Shown here one piece after another: positions 20,142 through 35,100 of a stretch of DNA of 64,000 nucleotides (its first letter is position 1; every line of letters starts with the position of its first letter). A program made the translations under genes and the position numbers. This DNA is from Cyanoderma ruficeps (taxonomy: Eukaryota; Chordata; Aves; Passeriformes; Timaliidae), in contig VZDJ01000223.1 of the NCBI GenBank assembly GCA_008694505.1, positions 5,528,794 through 5,592,793 on the forward strand. Reading direction: 5' to 3'. The notes beneath the pieces were generated by a model. That model had not been told where the DNA came from and did not search any database. It was given only the letters and a program-made list of their open reading frames with translations.

Positions 20142-23100
20142 CTGTAGCAAAGTGCATATATGTTTCTTTTTTGCCTTGACAAAAACCACACAAGACATCT
20201 CTGATACCCAGCAATGCCTTTTTGACCCATAATGCCTTCAAATGCCATAAAAGCTGCCAGTTCAAAAGTGCCACAGGGGAGTGAAGGCTTCCAATCAGTT
20301 TTGTGCACAAAAAGGCAAATTTCTCTGGTTTTGCTGCCTGATTACCCTTGCTTGGACATCCCTTCCTTACACCTTCCAGAGAGCAGCATGAAGTGGCTGG
20401 TACCTCTGGCCGTTGAAGGCACCACAGGCAAGTCCTACATCATTCAGCACTGCAAAGGCACTGAGGGAAAGCACACCTGGCAAACTGGAAGCCCTTCACG
20501 GGGTTGTGGTTCCGGCCTCCAATGGCGGCACCGCAGTCGGGACAGGAGCCCAATTCCATGGGGCGCCCACACTGGGAAAAGCAACAGGACAACGCTGAAT
20601 TCCAGAGCTTCTCCAGCAGAGAAACAAAAATCCAAGCTGTAAGTGGTTAATTCAGACCCTGCTACAAACCAGACCTGTCTGTTGTTTCCCAGTCTATGGT
20701 ATAAATGCTAGGGGTATTCTAAATTTTACCTTACAATGACAAAATGATCAATAGTCTCGAGTTTAGAAGTGAAACTCTGTGCATTAGAACATTAAAACCA
20801 GTAAACAAAATACAACAGTTTATTGCTGAAAGCTTTGTCTGCTTAAATACCCACCAGTCTCAAATTCTTACCTCTCCCACAGTGCAGAGGTGGCCATTGG
20901 GACATTCTGTGAAGAGAGAAACAAACAGGACAGTGTTCTAAGACAGATTTATAAAGCCCCCGTTATTCCCTTTCCCTGGGACCATCACCCTGGAGCAAGA
21001 AATATGCTTCAAGATCTAATCAAAAGCCCTGACTAGCCCAAAGCCCTGACAGGCCCACGCAGGAAGCCAAGGAACTTTTCAGTGCTGCTCCTCCTTGGGA
21101 AACAAGGAATCAAAGCCTGACAGATTCTGCTGCTGAGGGCAGGAGGGCTCCCACTCCCCATTCCCAGCTGTGGGAAGCAGAGACAAAGCTGGCCAGGAAG
21201 GTGGCAGAGTTCTCCTCTCACACCCTGTTGGTGTTGCCTCTGTGCCCCCTGAAGGTCTGTGAACAGCTACAGACTGAACAGCACTGGATGTCCTTTGGTG
21301 CATCACCCACACAAACTGTCACTGCAAATCCAGGTTTACCACAGATAACTCGTGCTGAGGAGTGTGTTTGTCCTCACATTTGGAACAGTTTCATTCTCCA
21401 AACCCAAGGAATTCCTTCCCCAGCCAGGCAGCAGCACTCACCATACCAGTGCAGACCATGCATCCCCTCCCAGTTCCTGGCCTGAGCCATGATGTCCTGG
21501 GGCATCGTGGGCAGGAACGAGAGCTGAGGAGGGAAAGGGGAAAACAGTCACAAATGGATGTGTGAATCAGCTCTGACCTGGGGCAGTCACCCACTGGTTT
21601 TCTGTCCACACTGGAGAACAAGAGACATCTGACAGCAGAGGTCAGGCAGGTGACACAGATGCAGATTTTCAAATTCACCTTTGAAAATCCACTCTTGGAG
21701 CCGTCACTATTGTTAAGACTTGCACACACGCTCTCCAGACATGCAGCACTGCACTGCTGATGCACCCTGGTGCATTACCAGCATGCTCCCTTGCACCCTG
21801 GGTAGCCAGGAGCAGCAGAGCAGCAGCTCCCTCCCCCTGACTGAGGAGCCAGTGCTCTCTGAGCAGGGAGGTCAGCACGGTGTGAGCTGCCAGCTGCTCT
21901 CAGCCTTGCTCACCCAAATATCAGCAATATACATTCAGAACATTCATACTGCTCAGGATGGAGAGCTGACTTGAAAAGATACCAGGCCAGAGCTTGGTGT
22001 TGTGCCAATTAACCCCAACAGCACTGAAATAATCACCCCCCAGTGTTTCACACAGTGAGGTGGAGCACTGCTGTTGAGGAAGGTCCAGCAGAGGATCCAG
22101 CAGGCAGGCGTGCAGGGATGTGCTGAAGGGCACGTGAGCTCACCTGCATGCAGTGAGGCTGGAAGGCCAGGTTCCTGAGGGGCTGCAGGACAGGGCTGTG
22201 CCCACAGAGCAGCACAGCAGCCATGTGCACGGCCATCTCCAGCAGGGCTCCGTGCTGGCTGCAGTCCCAGGGCTGCAGGGCCAGGATGGGCAGGCTGTTC
22301 TTCACCAGGGCAACTGCAAACTGCTGCAGCTCATGGGAATTCAGCACTTGGGAACTCTGGATGAACTTAGTTATCACCTCCGTTTGCTGAAAGCACAAAT
22401 GTGAAAGAGCTAAAGCCATCAGGATACTGCCCACCCAAGGGAAGACACTGGGCTACCCTGCTCCAAAAACCTCCCCAGCCTGCTCAGCTCGGGCCATTCC
22501 CCTGGCTGGGGCACAGGAGCAAAAGCTCCTCCACCACTGATTCAGATCCCCTTCATCCTTACCCAGGAGGCAGGTTTGTCACAAGCTGCCAGAGGGGAGT
22601 GTCATACCTGCTGCTTGGGATGAAGGCTTGGATCTCCCGCAACATAGAGGGCAGCGACCTCTCGGAAGATGGCCAGGAGCAGGTGGGCAGATTCCAGAGC
22701 TGGGGGGCTGCTGGAGGCCTGGGGAAGAACCAAAGATGTGGCAGGGAACAGTCCAGAGCTGCCCCAGCTACACTGATGGGACGTGCAAGTGGGAAGGTAA
22801 AGACACTTGAGCACAAGCCCAAGTGACCTCCCAGCAAAGGCCCCCAGGTGCCTTCACGGCAGCAGACACTGCCTGCAGGGACAGTGCTGGAGCCATCCAA
22901 AGGCCAGCAGGGGTGTGTGGAGGGAGGACTGGGCTGTACCTGGGCCTGGAGCAGCCCCTGGGCCGTGCCCTCCATCATGGCTTGTCCCACGGCGTCGCGC
23001 AGGGCCCGGTACCGCTCCCCACACACCAGGAACCGGTCCATGGCGTTGGCCTGGCTGTGCTGCACCTGCCAGGGAACAGCCATGCACAGCACTGGGGGCA

Positions 23101-26100
23101 ATATCCCAGCTGGAGGAGGCAGGATTGCCTCTTCCTCCCAAGCACCGGGGCTTTTCAGCCTCCCCAGAGCAGCAGCAGCAGCCGTGGCCACCCACAGGTG
23201 CTGCCAGGAGAGCCAGGACAAGCCAGGACAAGCCAGGACAGCCACTGCCGCTCTGGCCCACCCCCCAAGAGCCACACAACAGTAGGAACACCCCAAAGCA
23301 GCACAGAGTGGAGAAAGGAGGAGACCAGAACCACCACCAGGAGATGCTTCTTCTCTACCTGTTGCAGAATTTCTGCTGGGAACACCCATCTGAACCGTGG
23401 CTCTGTGACCAGCTTCTGAGCAAATTCCATCCCGTACTGGCTGGCAATCCTCCTGACCAGGTACACACGGTGCCAGTCATTCCTGGAGAGGCTGCAGAAC
23501 TCCTGCACATTCTCCAGGTAACGCCGCTTCTCCATCATCTGCTCTGGCTCTGGAGGGGAAAAAAGAGGTTAAAACAAAGAGGCAAAAAAGGACATTTCAC
23601 CTGGTAAAACTTCTCTGTCTGCCCCAGCTGCAGCACTAAGTCCCTTTATTAGTACTGTGTAATTACACAGAAGAACTTCAGAGCCCTCCCCTCCTCGGGT
23701 GTTGTCTGGAGCATCTCCTCAGCCAGATTTCAAACAATGATTCATTTCTTTGACAGGGAAGATATAAACTCGTCAATATAAACTCTTAATCCCTTCTAGC
23801 TGTGCAGAGCTCTCATTCATATAAAACAATAACCCTTACAGCAGTCCTGGGTCTGAAGCAGCACTTATGCTTTAAAGTTCAATTTAGTGGGCTCTAAAGA
23901 AATCTCATTGTTAGCATCAGGAGGATAAAAGAAATCTCCTTGCACAGGTGTAACTGCCATGTAACTACACCGGGGTCACCAGCACAGCCTTACTCCCAGT
24001 TACAGAGCACTTGTAACACCTGGCTCAGGGGACAGACACCGACTGACACCCCCAAGGGAAAAGGGAGTTGCTGCTCTCCTTCTTGGCCATGCACCGAGAC
24101 AGGTCCCAGCAGAGCACAGGGCACTGACAGCGTCCAGCCCACCTGCCCTGCTGGCTTTGCCCTGCAGCCAGAATTTCCCCCTGACAGCAGGACAGTCAGA
24201 CTCACTGGCGTGCTGCTGCAAGTCGAAGATCAGCTCTGCAGCCCTGCTCAGGCACAGGCGCACCCTGGCCACGGCCTGCAGGTATTCCACAGAGGATTCC
24301 TGAGGAGCCCCTTTGCTGCTGCCTGGGAGGTAGTTCTCTGGAAAGGCTCTGTCCTCAGGCTGACTGTTTCCATGCCCATATCCCAGGCTGTCCTCTGACT
24401 TTTCACAAATGGAATCCTGGAGAGAAGCCGGAACACTGGTGAGAGGCAGAGCCACCTCACTCAGCCACCCGTGTCCCCAGGGCTGCCACGAGCACAGCAA
24501 ACCATCCCTGACCCTCTAAACCATCCCTGCACCCTCCAAACCATCCCTGCAGCCTCCAGCCCAACCTGCCACGAGCACAGCAAACCATCCCTGCACCCTC
24601 CAAACCATCCCTGACCCTCCAAACCATCCCTGTCATTGTCCCCTCATCCTAAACCTCTGCCATGTCACAAAACACCGTTTTTAGGATGTGCCCCAGTGGT
24701 CCCACATTCCCCAAGCTTGGAGCTGAGCAAGAGCCATGAGCAGATTGTGAATAACACACGTTCCATGTTCCAAGATGCCAAATTCTACCTGCCTGTCCCT
24801 TAGTAAGAACACAAATAGTGATTTTAACTAAAAGCCACTTTAGAAATAACTGTAAGTAATGAAACCTTTTCCCTGCTTTCACATTTGCTTCAAGTTGTCC
24901 AAAGTCCTGAAAGTTATGCAAGGGGAGGAAAGGGAACAATCCAAAAGGCATAATGATTTAAGTTCTGCACAATAATTTAAGTGTCTGTGGAGACAAGAAG
25001 GCAGTTGAGCAGTGGGCTATGCCATGAGAAAGGCCCTGCTTGCTGCACTCCTGTGCTGGAGTTTCAGACACATGTCCAAAGGAAAGAATTTATGTAACAC
25101 TGCAAAGACACACAAGCCTTTCCTCGAAAAGCAAGGCTCATTCCTGACCAGGTGATTTGATATCAACTCCTGTTGGGCTTTCTAGTTGGAAAAATAGTTA
25201 TATACACAAGAAACACACCCAGAATTTCTGTGCTTGACTTTTTTTACTCATGAAACCGCACCAGTTGCATGGCCCAGCTCTTACCTCCAAGCAGTTGACA
25301 AAAAGCAAGTAGAGCTCTTTTTTGTCCTTTTTCTCTAGGAGCTCGTTGTGCTCCACCTGGGACAGGTAACGCTGCACGTCATCTTTCACTTCATTGAAGC
25401 TACAGGAGAGAGACACCCTGTCACACAGCTGCCATGGGGACAGGGCTGCCCCTGCCCTAAATCACAGCAGAGCCCCCAGAGGTGGCCTGGGACAGCTGGG
25501 GTCACTCTGGGTCCAGCTGCAAGATGGAAAAGCTGTTGTGCCATTTTTTGCAGGTGACCTTTGGCTTCATCCCCTGAGCCGGGCTTTGATCATCAGCAGC
25601 GCTCAGTGAGCACTCCCAAGACAAAAAGTACCTGATTTAGGAGGTGGTGACACCTGAGAAGGGGCTTTTGTGCCCCGCCTGCAAAGGGAGGCTGGGAGGG
25701 CTGTGGAGCAGACACAGGATCAGTCCTGATTAAATCTCTGAATGAGGAGTTTTGCTTTGCTGACCTAGATCAGAGCCACTGCTCAGGCACCTTGCAGCTC
25801 CCGGGCATCCACCCTCAGCACAGGGTTAGTGAGAACAGCCAGGTAAACCTGCACAGGCTGCCCACACTGCACCACAAGCTCCATGCCAGCCAGCCAAGTG
25901 ACATGACTAATGCAAAGGGATTCAAATTCAATGAACCTCACGGGGGTGAGGAGAATAATGGGATCAGTTTGGTGAGGAACAGAGCTGAAGCTGGCCCTGG
26001 CCTAACCTCCCTGAGCTGAATGTGCTCACCTGTACTTGAGGAGCAGCTTCAGCATCACGGAGCGGATGATGGGAGTTTCATCCACCTCATCATTAAACGG

Positions 26101-29100
26101 GGACAGCAGCTTTGTGTAGACAGCAGGGTGATCTGTGGAGACAAGGGAAGGACAGGTTTGGCAGGGGACAGAAGGGGGTGACACGTCCAGCTCTTTAAGA
26201 CGGAGTGTCAGGGTGAAGAGAGCTCACCTGAGTCTTTCACGAGGCTTCTGTGAACAAAGAGCAGATCCAGGAGCTTCTGGATCACCTCTGGCTCGGGGGG
26301 CTCGTTGTCCTTGAAGCACATGGTGGTGACCACGTCGATGAAGAAATTGTTGCACCTCTGCCGGAACAGGGCGTTCTTTGCTATGGCAGCTCTGGGAAGG
26401 GCAAAAGCAAACACAGAACCCCTTCAGCCAGGGAGGAATCAAGCACATACAGGCAAAAATCACCAAAAGGAGATACTTTTCCACCTTCCCGACGAGATGA
26501 TCCTTGAGGCCTCTTCCAACCCAAACCATTTTATCATTTGTATGTTTTTTACAGAGGCCAAGGCAGCTTTCCCCTTTTGTGAAACAACAGAACAGACAGG
26601 ACCTGCTCAGTTCCAGAGGGATGAAGCAGAGTTCATCCCCCACTCTGCTCGTGTTGACCACCTCAGAGTTGAGAATTTCCTCACAAGGCTCCCACCTTGG
26701 AGAGGATGGCTGGAATACCTGAGCTCCGCAGAGACAGTTAACTCCACATCCTCCATGGCAACCCTGCAGCAGGGACAGTGCATCTGTGCTGGCACCAGGC
26801 ACGAGCTGATGCACTTGTAGCAGAACACGTGGCTGCAGGGCAGGCAGACGGGGTCCTTTGGCTCTCTCAGGCAGTTGGGACACGGCTCCAGACCAGGGCT
26901 GGAATGCAGAAACAGCAATGAGCACAGCTGCTTCCATGCTGCCTCCCCAAAAGCCTTGACCAAGATGTTCAGCTGCAGCCAGACCAAGAGCAGGCAATGC
27001 AAGACAGGCTGGCTCACTGCTCAGCTCAGGGTGCAGAACCAAACAGGGTCACTGCTCTTCCTCTGGCTCTCACTACACCCCATGCAGCACGGCCAGAAGT
27101 GTGCTGGCAACACAGGCAACGTCCCTGCTGGCCCCTGCAGCCTGTCCCAGTGTCAGTACCTGTAGAGCCTTCCGCTGACCTCGTTCTTGCACTCGCAGAG
27201 CACTGTCATCACTGCAGCAAAGGTTGGGTGAGACTTCACGCCTGAATCGTTCTGGAAACACTGCAGAGGGAAAGGACAAAGCCCAGTGACTCAGCTACAG
27301 CACCTGAGACCAGAATTCTCATGATCAGCAGAAGAGGGAAGAGGTGAAATCACAGCTTTGCTCACCTTGGCAAGAAGACAAATGTATTTTCTCACTAAAC
27401 TCTCAAACTCTGGCATCACGGTGCGGATGCCGAGCAAGACGTGTTCCACAAAGAGTGCCATGGCAAAGACACGGCTCCAGCAGGCCCTGGGGGAGGACAG
27501 CAGGATGGCAGCACACCAGGGCAGCTGAGAGCACCAACCAGCATCTCACTGCTCCCCTCCACAGCATTCCTGCGCTCCCCGCTTGCTTTGCCCTTTGACT
27601 TTCCAGAGGGGATTTGTCAAGGACAGAACACGTTCCAGCACTTAACCCACAGGGCTGGGGGCCCGGCCTGGAGGCAGCACTGCAGCAGGGCCAGCACCAC
27701 TGCACACACCTCCCCACACCTCTAACTGCTATGTCAAAAGATTTTTAAAATACCAACTACAATTAGCTAAAATTTCTCCACTTCAAATAAACTAAACAAG
27801 GCTGTGAGAAACTGGGGTAGCGCTCTGGGCTTTCCTCCAAAACATGCAGTGAAATCCCCCATCTCTTGAGTCCTTATGCACAGAGGATGAAGTGGGGAGA
27901 CACTGCTGGGTAACAGGAACCTGAGGGGAGTTTTAAATAACCCCTGAACCCAGATGGAATGCGCCAGATGATACTGCCAGATTTAGAGAGAGAATCCGCA
28001 GGAGATGAGGGGAAAAAAATGTGGTTCTTGCTGCTTGGTATGTAATTGAGCCCAGCAGGAACCTGGAAAGGTTTGCAAAGCCTGAGAAAAGCAGCACCAG
28101 AACAGCTTCAGGCTGCTCCAATGCCCCAGTGAACCGCCAGGCAAAGAGCAGGGCTGTGAGCAGCCCTTGGCACCTACTTGAGCTCCCTCAGCAGCTGATG
28201 GCAGTAGCTCCCCCTGCGCTGGGCACCCTTCTCTTTGCACAGGAATTCAATGGGCATGTGGAGGTTCTTCACCCTCTGCAGCCAGAGCTCAGGGGGGACT
28301 GTCTGCACCTGGTTCTCCAGCTCCTCAGCACACACCATGGCAGCCAGCACGTCCAGGACCTGCACACACACAGGGCCAAGGCTAGCACAACATTGCATTT
28401 CACAATTATTTATGGACCTCGGGCTCTCAGTCTGGTTTGCTACAGCACACGTTCTACTGAATAATGTCCTACTTGGTTATCTTAAGCTCTGCAATTCTCA
28501 TGTTTGTGGCTTGGCTCGTTAGCATGTCCTATTAACTAATGCAAAAGCAGGGCAAACCATTTTAAAAGCTGCTTGTTCCACACAGCAGATCATTCCCAAT
28601 GCTGAGGAACCTGAGCCTGTGCTTCCCCCTGTGCTGTCACTGAAATCCAAAGGAGACTGAAGAGCAGCTAATTCAGTGCAGACAGAGCTCCCTGCCAGGG
28701 CTGAGGGGCACAAAATGCCAGGGAGTGACTCTACCATCTCTGAGGGCGGAAATCTGTGCCCTTGCTGTTTCAGGAGGAAGGCAGTGACACGGGGGTGCAC
28801 AGCCAGGATCCTGGAGAAGTTCTGCAGGCGGCTCTTGAACTGGTTGTGTGCCAGGTGGGCCCAGGGCAGGGAGGGCACCAGCTCCTCTCTCCAGGGGGAC
28901 TCTGCTGCCCACTCGGCAATGCAGGACACAAACGCCACACGCAGACACTGCAGGGGGGCAAACAGACCAAACCAAAGGTGAGAAAGTACTTTTGTAACTC
29001 GTTCTGCACTGGAAATCCTGGCAAAATTGTCTCAAAGATGAGAATCGCTTCCCTACAAAGACAGCCCAAAGTGTGTCCATTTATACAGGAGCTGCCCTTC

Positions 29101-32100
29101 TGAGTAACCCCAGCAGCCCCTCAGTGTCCAGGGATCTGCCCTGGGGTTCCCCTGCTCTTGGGCTGTCTCAGAGGGGCATTTTCCCCACGGCAGGACTGAT
29201 TCAGAAGGACACACTCACAGGCATCCCACCCTTCTCCCCAGGCAAAGGGTTCCCAGCCCCTGCTCCGGACACTGACCTGCAGCTCCTCCGGGGAGGACAC
29301 ACCGATGGTCAAGACAATGAAATCTGTGATGTAGCACTGGAAGAGCATCTGCCTTTCTTCCTCAGTCAGAGTAGAGATGAATTTGCCCAGGGCAGTTTTC
29401 TGGAAGTATTCCACAAACTTCTCAGCGTGGCCTGGAAAATGAGGATGCAGAGAAAAGGCTGGATATTGGGAGGAAGCTGGCTTCGACACAGCATCTATCC
29501 TAGAGACACTGACACCTCATTAATCACTGATGCTTCCAGCACTCCCCTCATCCAGGGCACTGAGGAGGGACTCAGGCCAGGCCTTGTCAGCCCAGCATCG
29601 GTGTCTTATTTCTGGAATCTCACCTTGTCATTAACTCTTGGCTGCTCCACAGCATTTGGAATGCAAGGGCACAGAATAGGTGAGAAAGATGAATGGTGAG
29701 AAGAACAAAGAAAAGCTGCCTGCACAGAACTCTGCTGGCTCACAGGAGCACAGAGGGACTGAAGGTGACTCCAGTGACAGGAGGGGCACAGCAGTGATAA
29801 ACCAGAGCTCACAGGGCAGTGGATGGAGATGCTGAAGCCAGGCTCTCACCTTCGGTGTTTTGGAGGAACTGAGCCTCCAGCCACATCTCCTCCAGGTACT
29901 CCTTTATCCTCCAGCTGAAAGGCATCTCATTCCCAGCATCAGCAGATACCACCATGTTGTTCTGCACCAGGATTATCTGTGGCTGAGAGCTGGGGGGTTA
30001 AAAGATCATTAATGCACAGGGCTTTTGTCTGGGAAGCACGGGGCAGACAACAGAGGTGAGAGGCTGCAGAAAGCAACTGAGCCCTGGCAGAGGAGAGAGG
30101 AGGGCAGGGAACTGCAGGACTGCCATGGCTCAGCCTGGCAGCTGTGGAGCCCTGGCCCTTTCTCAGCCAGCATTCCCTGGGCAGGCTGTGCTGGCTGCAG
30201 GGGCTGGGAAAGGAGGGGGAACATGCCAAGGGCCAGGGAGCAAAGCCCAGGAACAAAGCCCAGGAGCACTCAGAGCCAGGCAGAAAGAACAGACTGAACT
30301 GTGAGCAGTGCCCTGCTGCCCTCGTGGAGCAGCCAACAAACACCATCCCTCTGCCTGGGGGGTCAGAGGCAGTGCTGGGCTGCTCCCAGGGCTGCCAGCC
30401 CAGCCCAGCCCAGCCCCTGCTGCCCCCAGGCTCACCTGCTCTTCCCCACACCGGGAGGGACACTCAGGAATTTGGCATCACCGAAGATGAACATCCACAG
30501 CTTTGTCACCCACTTTGCTCCTGGCCTGGCCAGCAGCTCCAGGTTGCCATTCCTGTCCATGACAGCAATCAGGAGAGCCAGGAAGGGAGTGACCACCTTC
30601 TGGACTTGCTTCCACAGGGTGTGCCTTGGGGAGAGAAAGATGAAGAAACCCAGAGGGAATGTAAGCAACAACACCAGCACAACAGCAGATGCCTGTCCTG
30701 AATAACTGCCGGCATTTGCATGTGACAGAATCCTAGTGCTGCCTTTATGGGAAAAAATACCACCAACAAAAAAACCCCAGCACTTCTCTCACTCCTGGCT
30801 CACCTGTAATCCCACTGTTCCACTCCAGCACTTGTGCATTCCTGCCCCAGTACAGCCCCTAATTCACTCTTCCCCAGGACAGGCCAAAACGGCCTGCAGA
30901 GAGTTTCCAGCACAAACTGGAGACTGACACTGCCGAGATAACACTGAGCTGCTGTCTCTGCTGCACAGGTGCCCCTGGCAGACTCCTCCTGCAAGGCTGC
31001 AGGTGACCAGGCAGTGCTGCTGTCCTCACCTGAAGGTACCTGCCTCCTGCAGAGCATTGAGGTTGGAAGCTTCCCGAAGCACCCAGTTTTCTGGGCGAAG
31101 GGAATTTTCTTCTTGCTTCTTCAACAGGCTGGCGAGACGAGCCTTGGTTATCTTCAGGAAAGAGGCTACAAAACAACAGGGAACTTGTGTGTTTTCTCTC
31201 CTGTTAGCTTGGACACAAATATCCCAACCAAGCAGAGCATCTGACAGTTGTTTCAATAATTGGCCAACTGGGGAAAAAGCCAGCCAGCACAGCCAGAGAA
31301 AAAGCCACCACCTGAACAGCAGAAAAGCTCTACATCCACCAACACACTGGAGCATGGACACACGTCCTCGGGAATGCACCACAGCAAGGAGCTTTGGATC
31401 CCCAGTGCCCTGACTGCTGTGTTTTGGTGGTCCCCAGATGTCCAGGACACTCCCTGCAGCACACACCTTTCAGCTCATCCTCTTTGGAGAAAAAGCCAAG
31501 CAGAATCTGAATTCTCCTCCTGCTTCGACTCAGGTCTTTGTTCTGGTCCCTCAGCATCCCCACAGCAGTCTGCACACAGGTCCTCAGCAGCACAGTGGTG
31601 TCCAGGATCTCACCCTGCCAGGAAAACAAGGTCATTCCCCTGCAGTGACCCTCCTGTCCCCAGCACACTCCTTTAAGTGTCCTTTAAACCCCTTTAAGGG
31701 TTTACAGTGCTCCCTCAAAGGGAGCTGTTGCCTGGCATCCCTGTTCCCAGCTTCCCTCAGGCTGCAGTTCTCAGTTCTTTGCTGTCAGAAACATGATGCA
31801 GCTTCTGTGGCCCTTTCAAACTGGCCCACAACACAGGATTTGTGCCGAGTTAAGATTCCTGGAGGGGCAGGATTCAGCAGTTTGAGGAAAGAACTGGAAA
31901 TAATCAACGTGACCAGGGAGAATCTGCCCTTCCTGGGAAATGCCACCTGTCCCTGGGCACACGAGGCAGTGTGAATGTGGCTGCAGCACAGCCAGGGCCT
32001 CAGCCAGCCCCAGCTCCACCTCAGGGCACACAGCTGGAGCGAGGCTCAGGACCACACTCCCACCTCCAGGCCGAGAAAGGCAACAGAAACTCTTAAAGAT

Positions 32101-35100
32101 GACTTTCAAAAATCAGAAGAATGAAATTATAAGGAATAATAGAGTCCTTAGAATGGTTTATTTGTGTAGTGTTGATTTTGACTGGGCAGTGGGGAGGAGG
32201 AACTTGTGTCTGATCAGTAACATTCACAATGCAAATATTGCTGAGAGGTTTCAGGTGAAGGGGGACACAAAAGGTGGACTGCACCCATGGATGACAGAGC
32301 AGAGAGTCACAGTGACAGCTGAGAGGCCACCAAATGTATTCTGAACTGACCTCATGGGGCTCTTCTGCTGGCACTGCTGTTTCAACCTCCATCTCTTCCT
32401 CCTGTGCTTCTCCATCAGCAGGCAGAGCTGCAGCTAAGGTGGAGAATTTTTATTAGAAAGCAGCAGTGCACCCCTGCATCAGTCAATGAGAGTTTATTTT
32501 AGCAACTGCATCCCAGAGCAGCAGAACATCTGCCAGAGATCCATTAGCACCTGCATGAGTAGCTGAGATTCCCCTCACAAACACAGCCACAGCTGCTCAG
32601 GCTGTCAGGTTTCATGCAGCAAGAACTGGAAGAAATGTGACACTGAGCTAATGCCTTAAGCTCTCCCTGACTCCTGTCAGGCAGTGTGGTGAAAGGAAAG
32701 AGGGCACGAGAAAGCTGAGGGGAAAGAAAGATCCCTGTCAGTGGTCCTTGCCACGCAGCACCTGCTGCCTCCTGTGCTGGGACAGAGCACTCAGGCTGCT
32801 GAGCAGTGCAAATGCCACATTTCTGTCAAAAACAAAAGGGAAAAACACTAAATTGACTCGTTTGATCACCTGAAGTAGAAATGAATTAAATTCAAGTTGG
32901 GAGCCATGTGGTGACCCCCTCAAAACCAGGTGCTGAGCAGGGAAAATCATCAGATTCATCGTGCCAGGCATCAGTTCCTGCAGTACCAACAGCTCCCCCT
33001 TTCCCCAGCACACAGCTCACCTGGGCCTTTGCCTGGATCCTCAGAGAACACCTGGCTGATGGTGAGGTTCTGCAGGGCTGTCAGGTCAGAGATCATGTCC
33101 TTGGACCTGCGGAGGTCGTCTATGTGCACCGACTGCCACAGCCCTACAGGCAGAGAGCAGCAGGGAATCATTCCCAGCCTGCAGCTCCTTCTCCCACAAG
33201 AGCTCCCCCAGAATTACCCGCCAGCACTGGGGCTACGTTTAGAGTTCACTGACTCCCACAGTAGGAAGGGAAAGCACAATGCCCTCAGAACCTGCTGCTG
33301 GCACATGTCCCTGCCTGACAGCTCCAAGGTTCTGAGGCCCCCAGAAGCCCCCAGACCCAGAGGAACCTTGCTGAACACATCAGCACCTGCTCCAGAGAGC
33401 CTCTGGAGGCCAGCACACCCAGGGCTACCCCTGTGGCTGTGTGCTGCTCTCCAGCTGACTGGACAGGGGACATGGCTGTCGGCAGGAGAGACAAGGTGCT
33501 CCCACCCAGAACTGCCAGGCACTGATCCCCTGGGCAGTCCTGTGGGACAGGGATGCAGCTCTGAACCCACAGAACACTCCGAGCCCAGGCTCTCAGCACT
33601 TAAAGGAACAGTGAGAAAGACAAAGCATTGCCTGAAGGCAGCTGGAGAGCGAGGAGGGACAGAGGGGCACACCCACCTCCCTGGAATCCCACGTAGGATG
33701 TTCCTCCTTCCAGCCGGGAAAGTTTCATGATGAAATAAACAAAGACAGAGACGTCCCCCAGGTCCACCTTGTTGATCTCATTAACAACAGTGTACCTGCA
33801 GCAAAGAGCAAAGGCAGACAGAGGGTCATGGCCACAGGTCTTTCCTGAGAGGGGACAGGTTTCCTCTCCCAGAACAGACACAGGTGACTCCCACTCCTTC
33901 CTCCCAGATGTGGTGCTGAGCTGCCACCTCCAGCTGTGCCCTGAATTACCCCATGACCCTCAGATCTTCAGGACTTCTGCAGCCAGTGGCCAGAATCCAC
34001 ACTTCAGAGGGGATCACCTGCTCATTTGACCCAGTTTAGCTTATTTTGACTTGAGTTATGGGTTATCTGAAATACAATCAGTGCATTTAGCTTCATTCTG
34101 CTATGGAATAAAGGACTGCACACTCCTGAGTGTGAGATCTCTGAACAGCACAAATAACCACACACGGTGAAGAGTGGCCAGGCAGAACTGAACCACTCCA
34201 CACCCGACTCACTTGGCTGAGGCGACAAGCTGGGCATCCTGGGAGCCATCCTCAAAGTCTGTCTGAATAATGAGGACTTTATTTCCTGAAGTAGAATCCA
34301 GAAAATCCCTGAAGAGTGAAAACAGAAGTCACTAAGTGTAAAGATCAAACATTAAAGTCACTCCACATTAGCTTTGGCTGCTGCAGGAGGAAAGAGAAAA
34401 AACACCAAACCCCATCTCATGTGATGGAGCCGATAAGGTTTGTCCTGAGCCAGCCCACTGCCAGCACAGCCTCCCTTTTCCATATGTGCCACTCCAAATG
34501 CTCTGCCCACGCACCCTCCACACAGCTGACAGCCAACTCCAAGCAGGAAAACACCGGCCCAGACTCACCGGATGCCCTTCAGGAAGGAGTACTCCGTGTC
34601 AAACTGCTGCAGGAACAGGATCTGGGGCCTCTGGGCCTTGCCCTGCACCTCCCTCTCCAGGCAGGCAGCGTCAGCACTGGTGAGCAGCCGTGAGAAGGTG
34701 GTGACCTGGGCACAAAGGGGCAGCAATGCAGCTCAGACCCACCCGTGCTGCCAGAGCAGGGCTGCACCCCAAATTCAACATTCCTTTGCCACCACCTCTG
34801 CGCACCCAGGCATTGAGGGGAACGCAGGCATGGCCAGGCTGCAGCCCTGCAAGGCACAGCTGAGGAGGGCTCAGAGGGTTGGGGAGCACCCCAAACTGAG
34901 CTGAGCACGGCTCAGAGGGTTGGGAACAGCCCAGACCAAGCTGAGCATGACTCAGGGGGTTTGGGAACAGCCCAGACTGAGCTGAGAGCAGCTCAGGGGG
35001 TTGGGAACACCCCAAACTGAGCTGAGAGCAGCTCAGAGGGTTGGGAACACCCCAAACTGAGCTGAGAGCAGCTCAGGGGGTTGGGAACACCCCAAACTGA

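Noticed and set aside
31040..31041. Alternative donor (GCAG/GTACC) for the 31165 exon
   Set aside because: It would shift the frame in the next exon; the donor at 31030 restores EAGTFRHTLW, which matches the family.
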